Assembly (NCBI GenBank): GCA_958296385.1
Contig: OY282494.1
Coordinates: forward strand, 541,416-605,415
DNA length: 64,000 bases
Source: an uncultured Dehalococcoidia bacterium
Lineage (GTDB): Bacteria; Chloroflexota; Dehalococcoidia; Lucifugimonadales; UBA3495
Reading direction: 5' to 3'
Shown piece by piece: positions 19,976 to 28,465 of the stretch; position 1 is the first letter of the stretch; every line of letters begins with the position of its first letter. A program made the position numbers and the translations under genes. The notes below the pieces were generated by a model. It made no database searches. It was not told the origin of the DNA and was given only the letters and a program-made list of their open reading frames with translations.

Positions 19976-22015
19976 TTAGCCGAGGATGAGATACAGGATG
20001 AGAATCACCAGGCCGCCGGTTGCCGCGGCCAGCGGATAGGTCTGCACCTGTCCGTTCTGCGCCAGCGCAATCAGGCCGCCGATGTTGCGGGAAATCCACC
20101 CCAGCAGCCCGACGATTCCATCAACCACGTTGCGGTCAATCCAGTCGGTGGCGGCGACGGTGATGCGGTAGAAAATGCGGTTGACGATTAGACCCTCGTA
20201 CAAGTCGTCAAAATAATAACGTTGCGCCAGCAGCGTGTGAACCACGCCGCCCCGGGTAAGCGGGTCCAGCGATGTGAACGCGCGGGGCCAGGCATAGACC
20301 AGAACTGCCAGACCGATGCCGGCCAGAGCGACTACGTTGGATATGACTGCCATCGCGATGCTGAACGGCGGGGCGTGGTGCCCGTCGTGGAGTCCTGACG
20401 CCAGGTATTCGGTAAGCCAGTGCGACGGAATCAGCCCGAACAGCATACCAACGCCGATGGGGTTGGCCAGCCATCCGGCGATGACTGCGCTGATACCCAG
20501 CAGGAACATCGGCGCTACCATCACCCGAGGCGACTCGCCCAGGTGGACGTGGTGCGTTACGCCGGTGGGAGCCGGCTGCCCGGCGGCGGCCACGTCATGC
20601 AGCTCCCGCTCGCCGCCGCCCCGGAACTCGCCGTGAAAGGTAAGGTGAATCATTCGGAAAGAGTAAAACGCCGTCAGCAGCACGCCAACCAGCAGGGCAA
20701 AGAACACTACTATGGCTACCGGCGCAGCCCCGCCGGCCAGCCACGACTCCAGCAGGATTTCATCCTTGCTCCAGAACCCGGCCAGCGGGAATATGCCTAC
20801 CAGACTCAAAGCACCTACCAGCGTAAGGCCGTAAGTCCAGGGCATGGACTTGCGGAGGCCGCCCATGTACATCATGTTGAATGTGCCCGCCGCGTGGTTG
20901 ACGCTGCCGGCGCCGAGGAACAGCAGGGCTTTGAAAAAAGCGTGGGTGAACAGGTGGAACAGGGCGGCGTTGTACGCGCCCACGCCCAGGGCCGCCATCA
21001 TGTAACCCAGCTGGCTCACGGTGGAATAGGCCATCACCCGCTTGATGTCGTTGGCGGCCAGGGCCATCGTGGCGGCGAAAACTGCGGTGAACGCTCCAAT
21101 CAGGGCTACGACCATCATCGCAACTTCCGACTCGGCAAAAACCGGGAAAAAACGCCCCACGAGGAATACTCCGGCGGCCACCATCGTAGCGGCGTGAATC
21201 AGCGCGCTGACCGGGGTCGGGCCTTCCATAGCATCGGGCAGCCAAGTGTGGAGGGGGAATTGCCCGCTCTTGCCTACCGCTCCGGCGAACAGGCCCAGGC
21301 ACAGCCACAGCAGCGCTCCGCCAGCGACAATGCCGGCGCCGCCGGCCGCGATGGGGCGGGCCGCCTCCCAGATGTCGGGAATGTGGAATGCGTTCAGCCC
21401 GCGCGCGGCGAAAGTGTCGGCCTGGAAAAACAGAAAGATTATCGCCAGCAGAAAGCCAACGTCGCCAATGCGGGTGATGATGAAAGCCTTTTTAGCCGCC
21501 GCCGCCGCTGCCGGACGGTCGTGCCAGAATCCAATCAGCAGATACGACGACAGGCCCACCAACTCCCAGAACACGTACATTTGGACGATGTTGGACGCCA
21601 GAACCAGGCCAATCATGGATGCGCTGAACAGGGACATATAAGCGTAATAGCGCGCAAAGCTGCGGTCGCCGTCCATATAGGCCAGCGAATAGATTTGCAC
21701 CATCAGGCTGACGCCGGTCACAACCACCAGCATTATGTTAGTCAGCGGGTCCAGCAACAGTCCCATTTGGACGGACGCCGGCCCCAAGTCCAGCCACAAG
21801 TGGGGGGGGAAGGCGTAGATGACGCCGTGGGCCGATGAGCGCAGCAGCCAGATGGAGAGGGCGAATCCGATGCCCAGGGCGATGATGGTCAGGTAGCCCG
21901 ATGCCTTGGCCAACGCCGGGACAGCCGATATGGCCGGCCGTAGCACCAAACCGATAATCAGGAATGACGCGACGGGCAGCAGGAAAATTGCCCAGACCAG
22001 CGGTTCGGTCAGCAT
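19976..22015 (-). CDS. nuoL: NADH-quinone oxidoreductase subunit L
   Basis: Largest antiporter-like subunit of complex I, 679 residues, with the long lateral helix expected at the C-terminus. Conserved blocks: FFLNWE-equivalent region MYVFWELVGLSSYLLIGFW, GKSGQFPLHTWLPDAMEGPTPVSALIHAATMVAAG and DIKRVMAYSTVSQLGYMMAALG. ATG 22015 is taken because TGAGG lies upstream at about 10 bases and the frame upstream overlaps the preceding small gene. Confidence 0.96.
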   Translation of the reverse strand: MLTEPLVWAIFLLPVASFLIIGLVLRPAISAVPALAKASGYLTIIALGIGFALSIWLLRSSAHGVIYAFPPHLWLDLGPASVQMGLLLDPLTNIMLVVVTGVSLMVQIYSLAYMDGDRSFARYYAYMSLFSASMIGLVLASNIVQMYVFWELVGLSSYLLIGFWHDRPAAAAAAKKAFIITRIGDVGFLLAIIFLFFQADTFAARGLNAFHIPDIWEAARPIAAGGAGIVAGGALLWLCLGLFAGAVGKSGQFPLHTWLPDAMEGPTPVSALIHAATMVAAGVFLVGRFFPVFAESEVAMMVVALIGAFTAVFAATMALAANDIKRVMAYSTVSQLGYMMAALGVGAYNAALFHLFTHAFFKALLFLGAGSVNHAAGTFNMMYMGGLRKSMPWTYGLTLVGALSLVGIFPLAGFWSKDEILLESWLAGGAAPVAIVVFFALLVGVLLTAFYSFRMIHLTFHGEFRGGGERELHDVAAAGQPAPTGVTHHVHLGESPRVMVAPMFLLGISAVIAGWLANPIGVGMLFGLIPSHWLTEYLASGLHDGHHAPPFSIAMAVISNVVALAGIGLAVLVYAWPRAFTSLDPLTRGGVVHTLLAQRYYFDDLYEGLIVNRIFYRITVAATDWIDRNVVDGIVGLLGWISRNIGGLIALAQNGQVQTYPLAAATGGLVILILYLILG

Positions 22016-22028
22016 AGCGTCGTCGTCC

Positions 22029-22223
22029 TCACAGCTTCCGCACAATCTCTTCGGCAACGTGTTCCCGGCCTTTGGGAACGTAGATGCGGAAAGGGACGCG
22101 CTCGCTCCAGTCGCGGATGTCGCCTTCGGGCAGCAGTTTTGCCGGCAGGCCCTCGGCCTCCAGGGCCTCCTTCCAGATTTCGGCGGCCATCAGGTTGGGC
22201 GCGCGCTTGAATTCTACCCACAT
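22029..22223 (-). CDS. Small DUF2007-like protein between nuoK and nuoL
   Basis: A 64-residue soluble protein starting MWVEFKRAPNLMAAEIWKEA and ending in PKGREHVAEEIVRKL. The pattern, an opening beta strand followed by a helix reading AEIWKEALEAEGLPAKLL, resembles DUF2007 (putative signal-transducing) proteins; that is a resemblance by eye only. It is in the same orientation as the nuo genes, 44 bases after nuoK and 13 before nuoL. Role unknown; not one of the standard complex I subunits. Confidence 0.75.
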   Translation of the reverse strand: MWVEFKRAPNLMAAEIWKEALEAEGLPAKLLPEGDIRDWSERVPFRIYVPKGREHVAEEIVRKL

Positions 22224-22267
22224 GATTAAGTTTCAATCGGAGTCAAAGCTCGGAGTCAAAGCGGTGA

Positions 22268-22597
22268 TTAGTGGCGCATTGTTGCGGCATCGGTCAGGTC
22301 AACGCTTTCGTTGGTGCGGTACACGGCGAAAACGATGCCCAGTCCCAGCGCAATTTCGGCGGCGGCTACGGTGATGATGAATACGGCGAACACCTGGCCG
22401 GTAAGCACGGTGGACAGCTGTTCCTGCACGGCGAAGGGAACCAGCCAGCGGCCCATTGCCACCAGCGTGAGGTTGACCGCGTTGAACATCAGCTCAATGG
22501 ACATCAGCACGGCGATAAAGTTGCGGCGGGCCAGCGCCCCGTACAGGCCGATGCAAAAGATGATGGCCGCAACGATGAGCATGGATTCGAGGGACAA
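22268..22597 (-). CDS. nuoK: NADH-quinone oxidoreductase subunit K
   Basis: Small membrane subunit of complex I, 109 residues, three hydrophobic segments. Conserved glutamates lie in VLMSIELMFNAVNL and VAAAEIALGLGI. The start is TTG 22597, supported by GGGAG about 9 bases upstream and by lying 4 bases after the nuoJ stop; an ATG five codons later is an alternative. Confidence 0.94.
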   Translation of the reverse strand: MSLESMLIVAAIIFCIGLYGALARRNFIAVLMSIELMFNAVNLTLVAMGRWLVPFAVQEQLSTVLTGQVFAVFIITVAAAEIALGLGIVFAVYRTNESVDLTDAATMRH

Positions 22598-22601
22598 AAC
22601 G

Positions 22602-23186
22602 CTATCTCCCGCGCCCGCGCGCTAACGCCAGGCCGCCAATCGCAGCCGCCAGCAGCAACAGCGAAACCGCCTCAAAGGGCAGGACGAACTCGCCAATCAG
22701 CAAGTCGGCCAGGCCGCCGGTTTGCACGTCGGTCACTTCGTCGGCAGTCAAGCCGGCGGCGGTTAGCCGGGCGGCGTCGGGGATGCCTACGGCCTGAATC
22801 TGGGCAACGCGGGATTTGTTCTCCAGCCCGGCGCCAGCCAGCGTAGTCCAGTCGGTAGTGACGACGGTTGCCACCATCATCACCAGCAGCAGGGTTGCGA
22901 TGAACGCGGCCGGAACCTGCAAGCGGTTCGGCGTGTTGCCCCGCTGGACGTCTCTGGTCAGCATCACGGCGAATATAAAGAGCACTGCGATGGCGCCCAC
23001 GTAGATTAGCACCTGGACTACGGCCAGGAACTCGGCGTTCATCAAGATAAAGAACCCGCCTACGGCGATGAACACCAGCGACAGCAGGAGGGAGGCCCGG
23101 AACAAGTCCCGCACCAGCACAACTCCAACGGAGCCGGCGATGGCGACGACGGCCAGAATCCAGAAAACTGCATCCTCAAACCACAT
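22602..23186 (-). CDS. nuoJ: NADH-quinone oxidoreductase subunit J
   Basis: Membrane subunit of complex I, 194 residues, five hydrophobic segments. The block LNAEFLAVVQVLIYVGAIAVLFIFAVML (seen here from ILMNAEFLA to FAVML) is diagnostic. The ATG directly abuts the nuoI stop, so translation is coupled. A polar insertion between the last two membrane segments (about residues 115-160) is longer than in E. coli-type NuoJ. Confidence 0.94.
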   Translation of the reverse strand: MWFEDAVFWILAVVAIAGSVGVVLVRDLFRASLLLSLVFIAVGGFFILMNAEFLAVVQVLIYVGAIAVLFIFAVMLTRDVQRGNTPNRLQVPAAFIATLLLVMMVATVVTTDWTTLAGAGLENKSRVAQIQAVGIPDAARLTAAGLTADEVTDVQTGGLADLLIGEFVLPFEAVSLLLLAAAIGGLALARGRGR

Positions 23187-23759
23187 TCAGGCGTCGTCCT
23201 CCGCATTGCGGCCTTGCAAGCGCATCCCGGCTTTCTCCCGCTGGTGCCAGCGCCAGCCCTCCCGGCCCACGTCGCGCCAGCCCAGCGGCCGGCTGGTTCC
23301 GGGCCGGTAGTCCATGCTTTCCAGCTGCGGACGGAACCAGGTGCTGGGGTTTTTGTCGGCCTGCCGCAGGCGGTCGATGGAGATGACCAGGTCGGTGCGG
23401 CGGTATTGTCCCTCCTCAAAGCCGCTGCCCATAAACAGGGCGTCGTAGGGGCAAGCCTCTACGCACAGGCCGCAGAACATACACCGCTGCAACTCGATGT
23501 CAAAGGTTTCCAGCAGGTACTTGTCGCCCTGCAAGGGGGCGGTTTCGCTGGGCGAGGTCACAATCTTGATGATACCCAGCGGGCAGTACTTGGCGCAGGA
23601 CGCGCAGCCGGTGCAGCGTTCCTCATACCAGGTGAACTCCTCGCCGCGAAACCGGGGGTGCTGGCGCACGCGCTGTTCGGGGTAGGCAACGGTGAACGGC
23701 TTGCGCATCAGGTTGGTCAGCGTAACCAGCAACCCTTTGGCCATTTCCAATCCGTACAT
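23187..23759 (-). CDS. nuoI: NADH-quinone oxidoreductase subunit I
   Basis: Peripheral subunit carrying two [4Fe-4S] clusters (N6a, N6b). The 190-residue protein has CTGCASCAKYCPLGI and CMFCGLCVEACPYDA, the standard 8-cysteine pattern. It includes a C-terminal tail of about 60 residues rich in Arg and Trp with no recognised motif. Confidence 0.95.
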   Translation of the reverse strand: MYGLEMAKGLLVTLTNLMRKPFTVAYPEQRVRQHPRFRGEEFTWYEERCTGCASCAKYCPLGIIKIVTSPSETAPLQGDKYLLETFDIELQRCMFCGLCVEACPYDALFMGSGFEEGQYRRTDLVISIDRLRQADKNPSTWFRPQLESMDYRPGTSRPLGWRDVGREGWRWHQREKAGMRLQGRNAEDDA

Positions 23760-23780
23760 CTGCGAATCCCCCGGCTCTGC

Positions 23781-25025
23781 CTAGCCTTGTCCCTGGCTTA
23801 CTTCGATGGTGGAAACGCCGCTAACGACCAGGCGGGACGCCGGCGCAGTCTGGGAGGAATTGCGAACCTGCTGCCGGATGAGCTGGCCGAACACCGCTAT
23901 GGAAACTGCGGCGATAACGATGTTAATGCCGGCCATAATCCACAAGTCGGCAGTGGTCAATACCCCATGGGCGTCGCGCAGGAAAAAGACCTCCAGCGTT
24001 ACCGCAATCAGGTTGATGATGCTCAACGGCATCAGGAATTTCCAGCACACCGCCATTATCTGGTCAAGCCGCAGCCTGGGATAGGTGGAGCGAATCCAGA
24101 CGAACAGGAATATGCCGATAAAAGTCTTGATGAGGAACCAGAGCCAGCCCAGCCAGTCGGCCACCGGCCCGGCCCAGCCGGCGAGAAACAGGGTGGCGAT
24201 GAGGCCGGAAACGACCAATGCCCCGCCGAATTCAGCGGCTTGGATTAGGGCGAACTTGATGCCGCTGTATTCGGTGTGGTAGCCGGCGATGATTTCCGAC
24301 TCGGCCTCAGCCACGTCAAAGGGCGTGCGGTTCAGTTCGGCGGACATACCGGCGACGAAAACGAAAAAGGCCAGCGGCTGCACCAGAAAGAAAGGCACGG
24401 CCTGAGCAACCACGATGTCGCCCAGCGACATAGAGCCGGCAACCAGCACCACGCCCAGCACGGAAAGGACAACCGGCACTTCGTAGCTGAGCAGCACCGC
24501 CACCGCACGGCCGGCGCCGAACAGCGCATAACGGTTGTTGGAGGCCCAGCCGGCCGTAAAGATGGCAATGGTGGTCAAAGAGCTTACCGCCAGGATAAAC
24601 AGGACGCCAACGTTCAGGTCAACCAGCGCAACGTCTTTGGCGAAAGGAATAACCGCCGCGCCTACCAGCAGGCTCGCTACCATCAGGACGGGTACGATGG
24701 TAAATGCGATGCGGTCGGCGCCGTAAGGAACAATATCCTCTTTGGTAAGCAGCTTGGTAAGGTCGGCAATCGGCTGCAACGCGCCAAAGGGGCCCCAGCG
24801 ATTGGGGCCGACGCGGTTCTGGAACCGTCCCAACAGACGGCGTTCGCCCCAGCTGACGATAGCGGCGCCCAGCAATACTGCGTTAATCAGTATCAGCATG
24901 ATGGCAGCGCCGGCGACGACGTAGGCCATCCAGCAGGGCAGCATCTGGCCGACACCCTCGTAGATGAAACGGAACAGGTGATTGCCGCCCAGGATGCTAT
25001 GGGGGTTGAGGACGCAGGCGTTCAT
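23781..25025 (-). CDS. nuoH: NADH-quinone oxidoreductase subunit H
   Basis: Membrane subunit forming the quinone site with NuoB and NuoD, 414 residues. Conserved blocks: ERRLLGRFQNRVGPNRWGPFG, QPIADLTKLLTKEDI, and the acidic loop FDVAEAESEIIAGYHTEYSG. The start ATG overlaps the nuoD stop (ATGA), showing coupling. The N-terminus is about 30 residues longer than typical. Confidence 0.95.
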   Translation of the reverse strand: MNACVLNPHSILGGNHLFRFIYEGVGQMLPCWMAYVVAGAAIMLILINAVLLGAAIVSWGERRLLGRFQNRVGPNRWGPFGALQPIADLTKLLTKEDIVPYGADRIAFTIVPVLMVASLLVGAAVIPFAKDVALVDLNVGVLFILAVSSLTTIAIFTAGWASNNRYALFGAGRAVAVLLSYEVPVVLSVLGVVLVAGSMSLGDIVVAQAVPFFLVQPLAFFVFVAGMSAELNRTPFDVAEAESEIIAGYHTEYSGIKFALIQAAEFGGALVVSGLIATLFLAGWAGPVADWLGWLWFLIKTFIGIFLFVWIRSTYPRLRLDQIMAVCWKFLMPLSIINLIAVTLEVFFLRDAHGVLTTADLWIMAGINIVIAAVSIAVFGQLIRQQVRNSSQTAPASRLVVSGVSTIEVSQGQG

Positions 25026-26128
25026 CGGTCAACCTCGCCCATGTTTATGTCAACACTGCCCAGCGACACAATCATATCGGCCAGTTTCCAGCCGATAAGC
25101 AGGTGCTCGGTGATGGTGAGGTTGATTAGCGATGGCGACCGGATTTTGCAGCGGTAGGGGGAGATGCCGCCGTCGCTGACCAGAAAGAAACCGAGTTCGC
25201 CCTTAGATGCCTCGACCCGTCCGTAGGCTTCGGCGCCGGGGGCGGCGCGCAGGACCAGGGGCAGCTCCAGCCGGGCCGGGCCCGGTTCAATCTGCTCGAT
25301 GCACTGGCGCACGATGCGGAGGCTTTGGCGCACTTCCTGGACGCGCACCCAGAATCGGTCGTAGTTGTCCCCGCTGCTGCCGATGGGAACGTCAAAATCA
25401 ACCTGGTCGTAGGCGTCGTAGGGGGCCATCTTGCGCCAGTCCCAGTTGACACCGCTGGCGCGGAGCACCGGGCCGCTGACGGAGCAGTTGATGGCAACGT
25501 CGGGGGGCAGCGGGCTGACGCCGCGGGTGCGAACCATCAGGATTTCGTTGTTGAGCAGCAAGTCCTCCAACTCGGCCAGTTCGCCCTCAAAGTCGTTGAG
25601 GAACTGGTCCAGAGCGGGCCAGAAATCGTCGGGAGCGTCGGCGAATACGCCGCCGGGCCGCATATAGCTGACGGTAATGCGGGCGCCGCAAAGCATCTCA
25701 AAAAGATCGAGGATGCGCTCCCGGCTACGGAAGGTGTACATGAGCGGCGTGCCGAAAGCGCCTAATTCCTGCACAAAGAAACCGACGGCAATCAGATGGC
25801 TGGCGATGCGCTGCAACTCGGCGGTGAGGGTGCGGAGGTACTTGGCCCGGGGCGGCGGCTCAATGCCCAGCAGCTGCTCTACGGCCAGGCAGTACGCCTG
25901 ATTGTTAATCATTGAGGACGTGTAGTCCAGCCGGTCGGTCAGGGTGACTATCTGAACGTAATTGCGTTCCTCGGCCAGCTTCTCGGTGCCCCGGTGCAGA
26001 TAGCCCAGCACCGGCTCAACCTCCACGATGTCCTCGCCGTCAAAGGTGATGCGGACGCGAAACACGCCGTGGGTGCTGGGGTGCTGCGGCCCCACGTTGA
26101 CGGTCATCGGTTCGGTGCGGATAGTCAT
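25022..26128 (-). CDS. nuoD: NADH-quinone oxidoreductase subunit D
   Basis: 49 kDa-type subunit at the quinone pocket, 368 residues. Blocks: NVGPQHPSTHGVFRV (the quinone-binding HPSTHG), GYLHRGTEKLAEERNY, and the C-terminal end SPSLINLTITEHLLIGWKLADMIVSLGSVDI, which ends near DINMGEVDR. The final Asp-rich end shows the usual DPVFGEVDR-type terminus altered to DINMGEVDR. Confidence 0.95.
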   Translation of the reverse strand: MTIRTEPMTVNVGPQHPSTHGVFRVRITFDGEDIVEVEPVLGYLHRGTEKLAEERNYVQIVTLTDRLDYTSSMINNQAYCLAVEQLLGIEPPPRAKYLRTLTAELQRIASHLIAVGFFVQELGAFGTPLMYTFRSRERILDLFEMLCGARITVSYMRPGGVFADAPDDFWPALDQFLNDFEGELAELEDLLLNNEILMVRTRGVSPLPPDVAINCSVSGPVLRASGVNWDWRKMAPYDAYDQVDFDVPIGSSGDNYDRFWVRVQEVRQSLRIVRQCIEQIEPGPARLELPLVLRAAPGAEAYGRVEASKGELGFFLVSDGGISPYRCKIRSPSLINLTITEHLLIGWKLADMIVSLGSVDINMGEVDR

Positions 26129-26161
26129 GGCAAACTGAGCGGTTGAAACGGCTGGCGTCGT

Positions 26162-26602
26162 CTATAGGAAGTCTTTGCGCAGGGGGTGACCGTCAAAGCC
26201 TTCCCAGAGCATGATGCGTTTCATATTGGGGTGGCCGGTGAACCGTATGCCCATCAAGTCCCAGATTTCCCGCTCCTGGAAATCGGCGCCACGCCAGACG
26301 CCTACCACCGACGGCGCCGTTGGCTCCTCTCGGCCATACACCCGACTGCGGACGACAGCGGTATGGCGTTTTGATATTGAGGTTAGATGGTACACGAGTT
26401 CAAAGTGGGCGACGAAATCAACGGCGCTGACGGCGTTCAGGAATTGGAAGTCCAGTTCCGGGTTATCGCGCAGGGCACCGGCGACGGCGCTGATGGAGTC
26501 GGGGGCGACCCATACTGCCGAGTCGTTCCAGTCAAGCACGGCGTCGGGCAGGGTGTCCCGCAGCCGTTGGGCCAGGTCTGCGCCGCTCAGGGCAGTAAGC
26601 AT
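26162..26602 (-). CDS. nuoC: NADH-quinone oxidoreductase subunit C
   Basis: 30 kDa-type peripheral subunit, 146 residues. The block EREIWDLMGIRFTGHPNMKRIMLWEGFDGHPLRKDF is diagnostic (seen from EREIWDLMGI to HPLRKDF). ATG 26602 overlaps the nuoB stop by one base (TGATG). It is separate from nuoD, not fused. Confidence 0.95.
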   Translation of the reverse strand: MLTALSGADLAQRLRDTLPDAVLDWNDSAVWVAPDSISAVAGALRDNPELDFQFLNAVSAVDFVAHFELVYHLTSISKRHTAVVRSRVYGREEPTAPSVVGVWRGADFQEREIWDLMGIRFTGHPNMKRIMLWEGFDGHPLRKDFL

Positions 26603-27219
26603 CACGGCTTGAAACTACCGCTGCCCAGGTTGCGGTACCTCTTGATTTTTTCGTGCAGTTCCATGATGCCGTAAAGCAGCGCGTCGGGGCGGGGCGGGCA
26701 GCCGGGGACGTACACGTCCACCGGGATTATGTGGTCAACGCCGGGAACCACGCTGTAGGAACCGAAGTAGGGGCCGCCGCTGGTGGCGCATACGCCCATG
26801 GCGATAACCCAGCGGGGTTCGGCCATCTGCTCGTAGATGCGCTTGATGGGCGGCGCCATTTTCCAGGTGACGGTGCCGGCGACAATCATCAGGTCGGCTT
26901 GGCGGGGCGAGGCGCGGAACACTTCCATGCCAAAGCGCGAGATGTCAAAGCGGCCCATGGCGGTGGCCATCATCTCAAAGGCGCAGCAGGCCAGGCCAAA
27001 GGATACGGGCCACAGCGCCGACTTGCGGCTCCAGTTCACCAGCGCGTCCACCGACGTAACCATCAGGTTGCGCTTGAGGTCGTCGGGGACTTCAATGGCC
27101 GGCATCGCAATGGGGGACTGAGAGGCGGCGAACAGGTCGTTGACCAGCTGGCCCTCCGAGCGGTCGATGTCCCACGTGCGGCTGTGGAGCGGCCCGCCGC
27201 CGGGCATGAGTTCTACCAC
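26602..27219 (-). CDS. nuoB: NADH-quinone oxidoreductase subunit B
   Basis: Carries cluster N2, the last electron carrier before quinone. The 205-residue protein has the CC pair in [12 protein letters not shown], a third Cys in [10 protein letters not shown] and a fourth in [13 protein letters not shown]. The start is taken as GTG 27219, 6 bases after the nuoA stop; ATG 27207 is possible. The N-terminal 50 residues before the conserved fold are longer than usual. Confidence 0.95.
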   Translation of the reverse strand: MVELMPGGGPLHSRTWDIDRSEGQLVNDLFAASQSPIAMPAIEVPDDLKRNLMVTSVDALVNWSRKSALWPVSFGLACCAFEMMATAMGRFDISRFGMEVFRASPRQADLMIVAGTVTWKMAPPIKRIYEQMAEPRWVIAMGVCATSGGPYFGSYSVVPGVDHIIPVDVYVPGCPPRPDALLYGIMELHEKIKRYRNLGSGSFKP

Positions 27220-27225
27220 GTCCGG

Positions 27226-27612
27226 TTAGCCCTGCCACTCCAGGTCGCGCTTGCGCCAGGCGTAGGCCCAGGCCAGCAACAAGATTCCTAGGAATACCGC
27301 CATCTCAATCAGGGCGAACAGCTCCAGCGTGAGGAACTTGGTAGCCCAGGGGTAGAGGAATACGACCTCAACGTCAAACACCACAAAGAGGATGGCGAAC
27401 ATATAGTAGCGGAACTGAAAGCGGTTCCAGGTGCCGCCGATGGTTTCCACGCCGCACTCGTAGGTGTCCTGTTTCACCGCGTCCGGCCGGTTGGGGCGGA
27501 TGCCGATTTTGGACATCGTGGACGACGCCAGCAGCATACTGGCCGGCACCACGATAGCAAGCACCAGGAAGATGGCAATGAGGCCGTATTGTCCCAGGTA
27601 ATCGTCAAGCAT
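27226..27612 (-). CDS. nuoA: NADH-quinone oxidoreductase subunit A
   Basis: Small three-helix membrane subunit, 128 residues, first gene of the operon. The conserved loop reads KQDTYECGVETIGGTWNRFQFRYYMFAILFVVFDVEVVFLYPWA (seen from YECGVE to DVEVVFLYPWA). Genes for NuoE, NuoF and NuoG, the NADH-oxidising module, do not occur anywhere in the operon. Confidence 0.95.
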   Translation of the reverse strand: MLDDYLGQYGLIAIFLVLAIVVPASMLLASSTMSKIGIRPNRPDAVKQDTYECGVETIGGTWNRFQFRYYMFAILFVVFDVEVVFLYPWATKFLTLELFALIEMAVFLGILLLAWAYAWRKRDLEWQG

Positions 27613-27712
27613 GGTGGCTCTACAAACGTCGCCGTGAACTCGAGCTGAGGATAAGCGGGTTTCGGGTATGGGTCGCGCGGTTGGTATTCAGGATTGCTGA
27701 ATGAGCGACGGC

Positions 27713-27721
27713 ATTATATCA
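27713..27721 (-). promoter_or_regulatory. Extended -10 promoter ahead of the nuo operon
   Basis: On the minus strand TGATATAAT, an extended -10 (TGnTATAAT), lies about 100 bases before nuoA. No strong -35 is visible, which is usual for extended -10 promoters. It would start a leader of roughly 95 bases. Confidence 0.45.
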
Positions 27722-27835
27722 CAAACCGCGCGCCGCAAAATCAATGGCGGCGGCGGAAAGGCAGCGTTCCGTTTCGAGTGGTTTGGTCATTTCATATCAT
27801 CATCGGCCATCCTGTGGGAGTGGGTTTGGGGTTGG

Positions 27836-28390
27836 CTGGTATCGGGCGGGTATCGTATCGGGCGTTTATCGGGCGGTGGGTTCGGTTTGGTTTGATTGTT
27901 GGTGTCGGAGATTCAAGTCGTTGTCAGCCCTACGGCCGGAGGTGGGTACGCAACTATTTTGGACCTTCATTTTACGTGGCCTGCCCTAATGAGAGGCAGC
28001 ACGCGGGCTGAAGCTCGATACCCTGCGGAGGCAGCCCGCGCCGTGAAAGCGGGGTCGGGACTACCCTTGCCGATTGCGATTTTTTGCTGACTGGCCGTTT
28101 TGACTTGAATCTCCGACGGTGCGATGGTGCTAGCGGTTTGGTGTGATGTCCCCGCTTTCCAGGGATGCCTCTTACTGAGAACGGCTGGGAAGGGGGTTGG
28201 TTGATTTGCCCGATAGATGTATAGTAGCGAACGCAGGTGCTGATTGGCAAGAGGGCGGCGTCATTGATTTTTTGGATTTGGCGGGGGATTTTGACGGGGG
28301 GCGTGCGCTTGGGGAGTAACGGGGGGACGCTGGGGGAAATGATTTCCCCCAGACCCCCTCGGCGGATCCTTGAGGGTTCGGGCGCGCTAT
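27836..28390 (+). repeat. Dispersed repeat, copy B, between divergent transcription units
   Basis: The gap between nuoA and the hydrolase gene contains the second copy of the dispersed repeat. It opens with TATCGGGCG-type direct repeats (27840-27890). The core at 27904-28117 has perfect 16-base inverted ends (27904-27919 and 28102-28117). The middle carries a CGCGGGCTG / CAGCCCGCG inverted pair, and a palindrome with 11-base arms at 28330-28352 is shared with copy A. No coding frame is conserved between copies. Confidence 0.8.
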
Positions 28391-28465
28391 CGGTGGCCCC
28401 GCTAATTGGCGTCGTGTATAATTTGGCGGTCAATCCGCTATTCGCATCGGTGTAATGACGGCATT

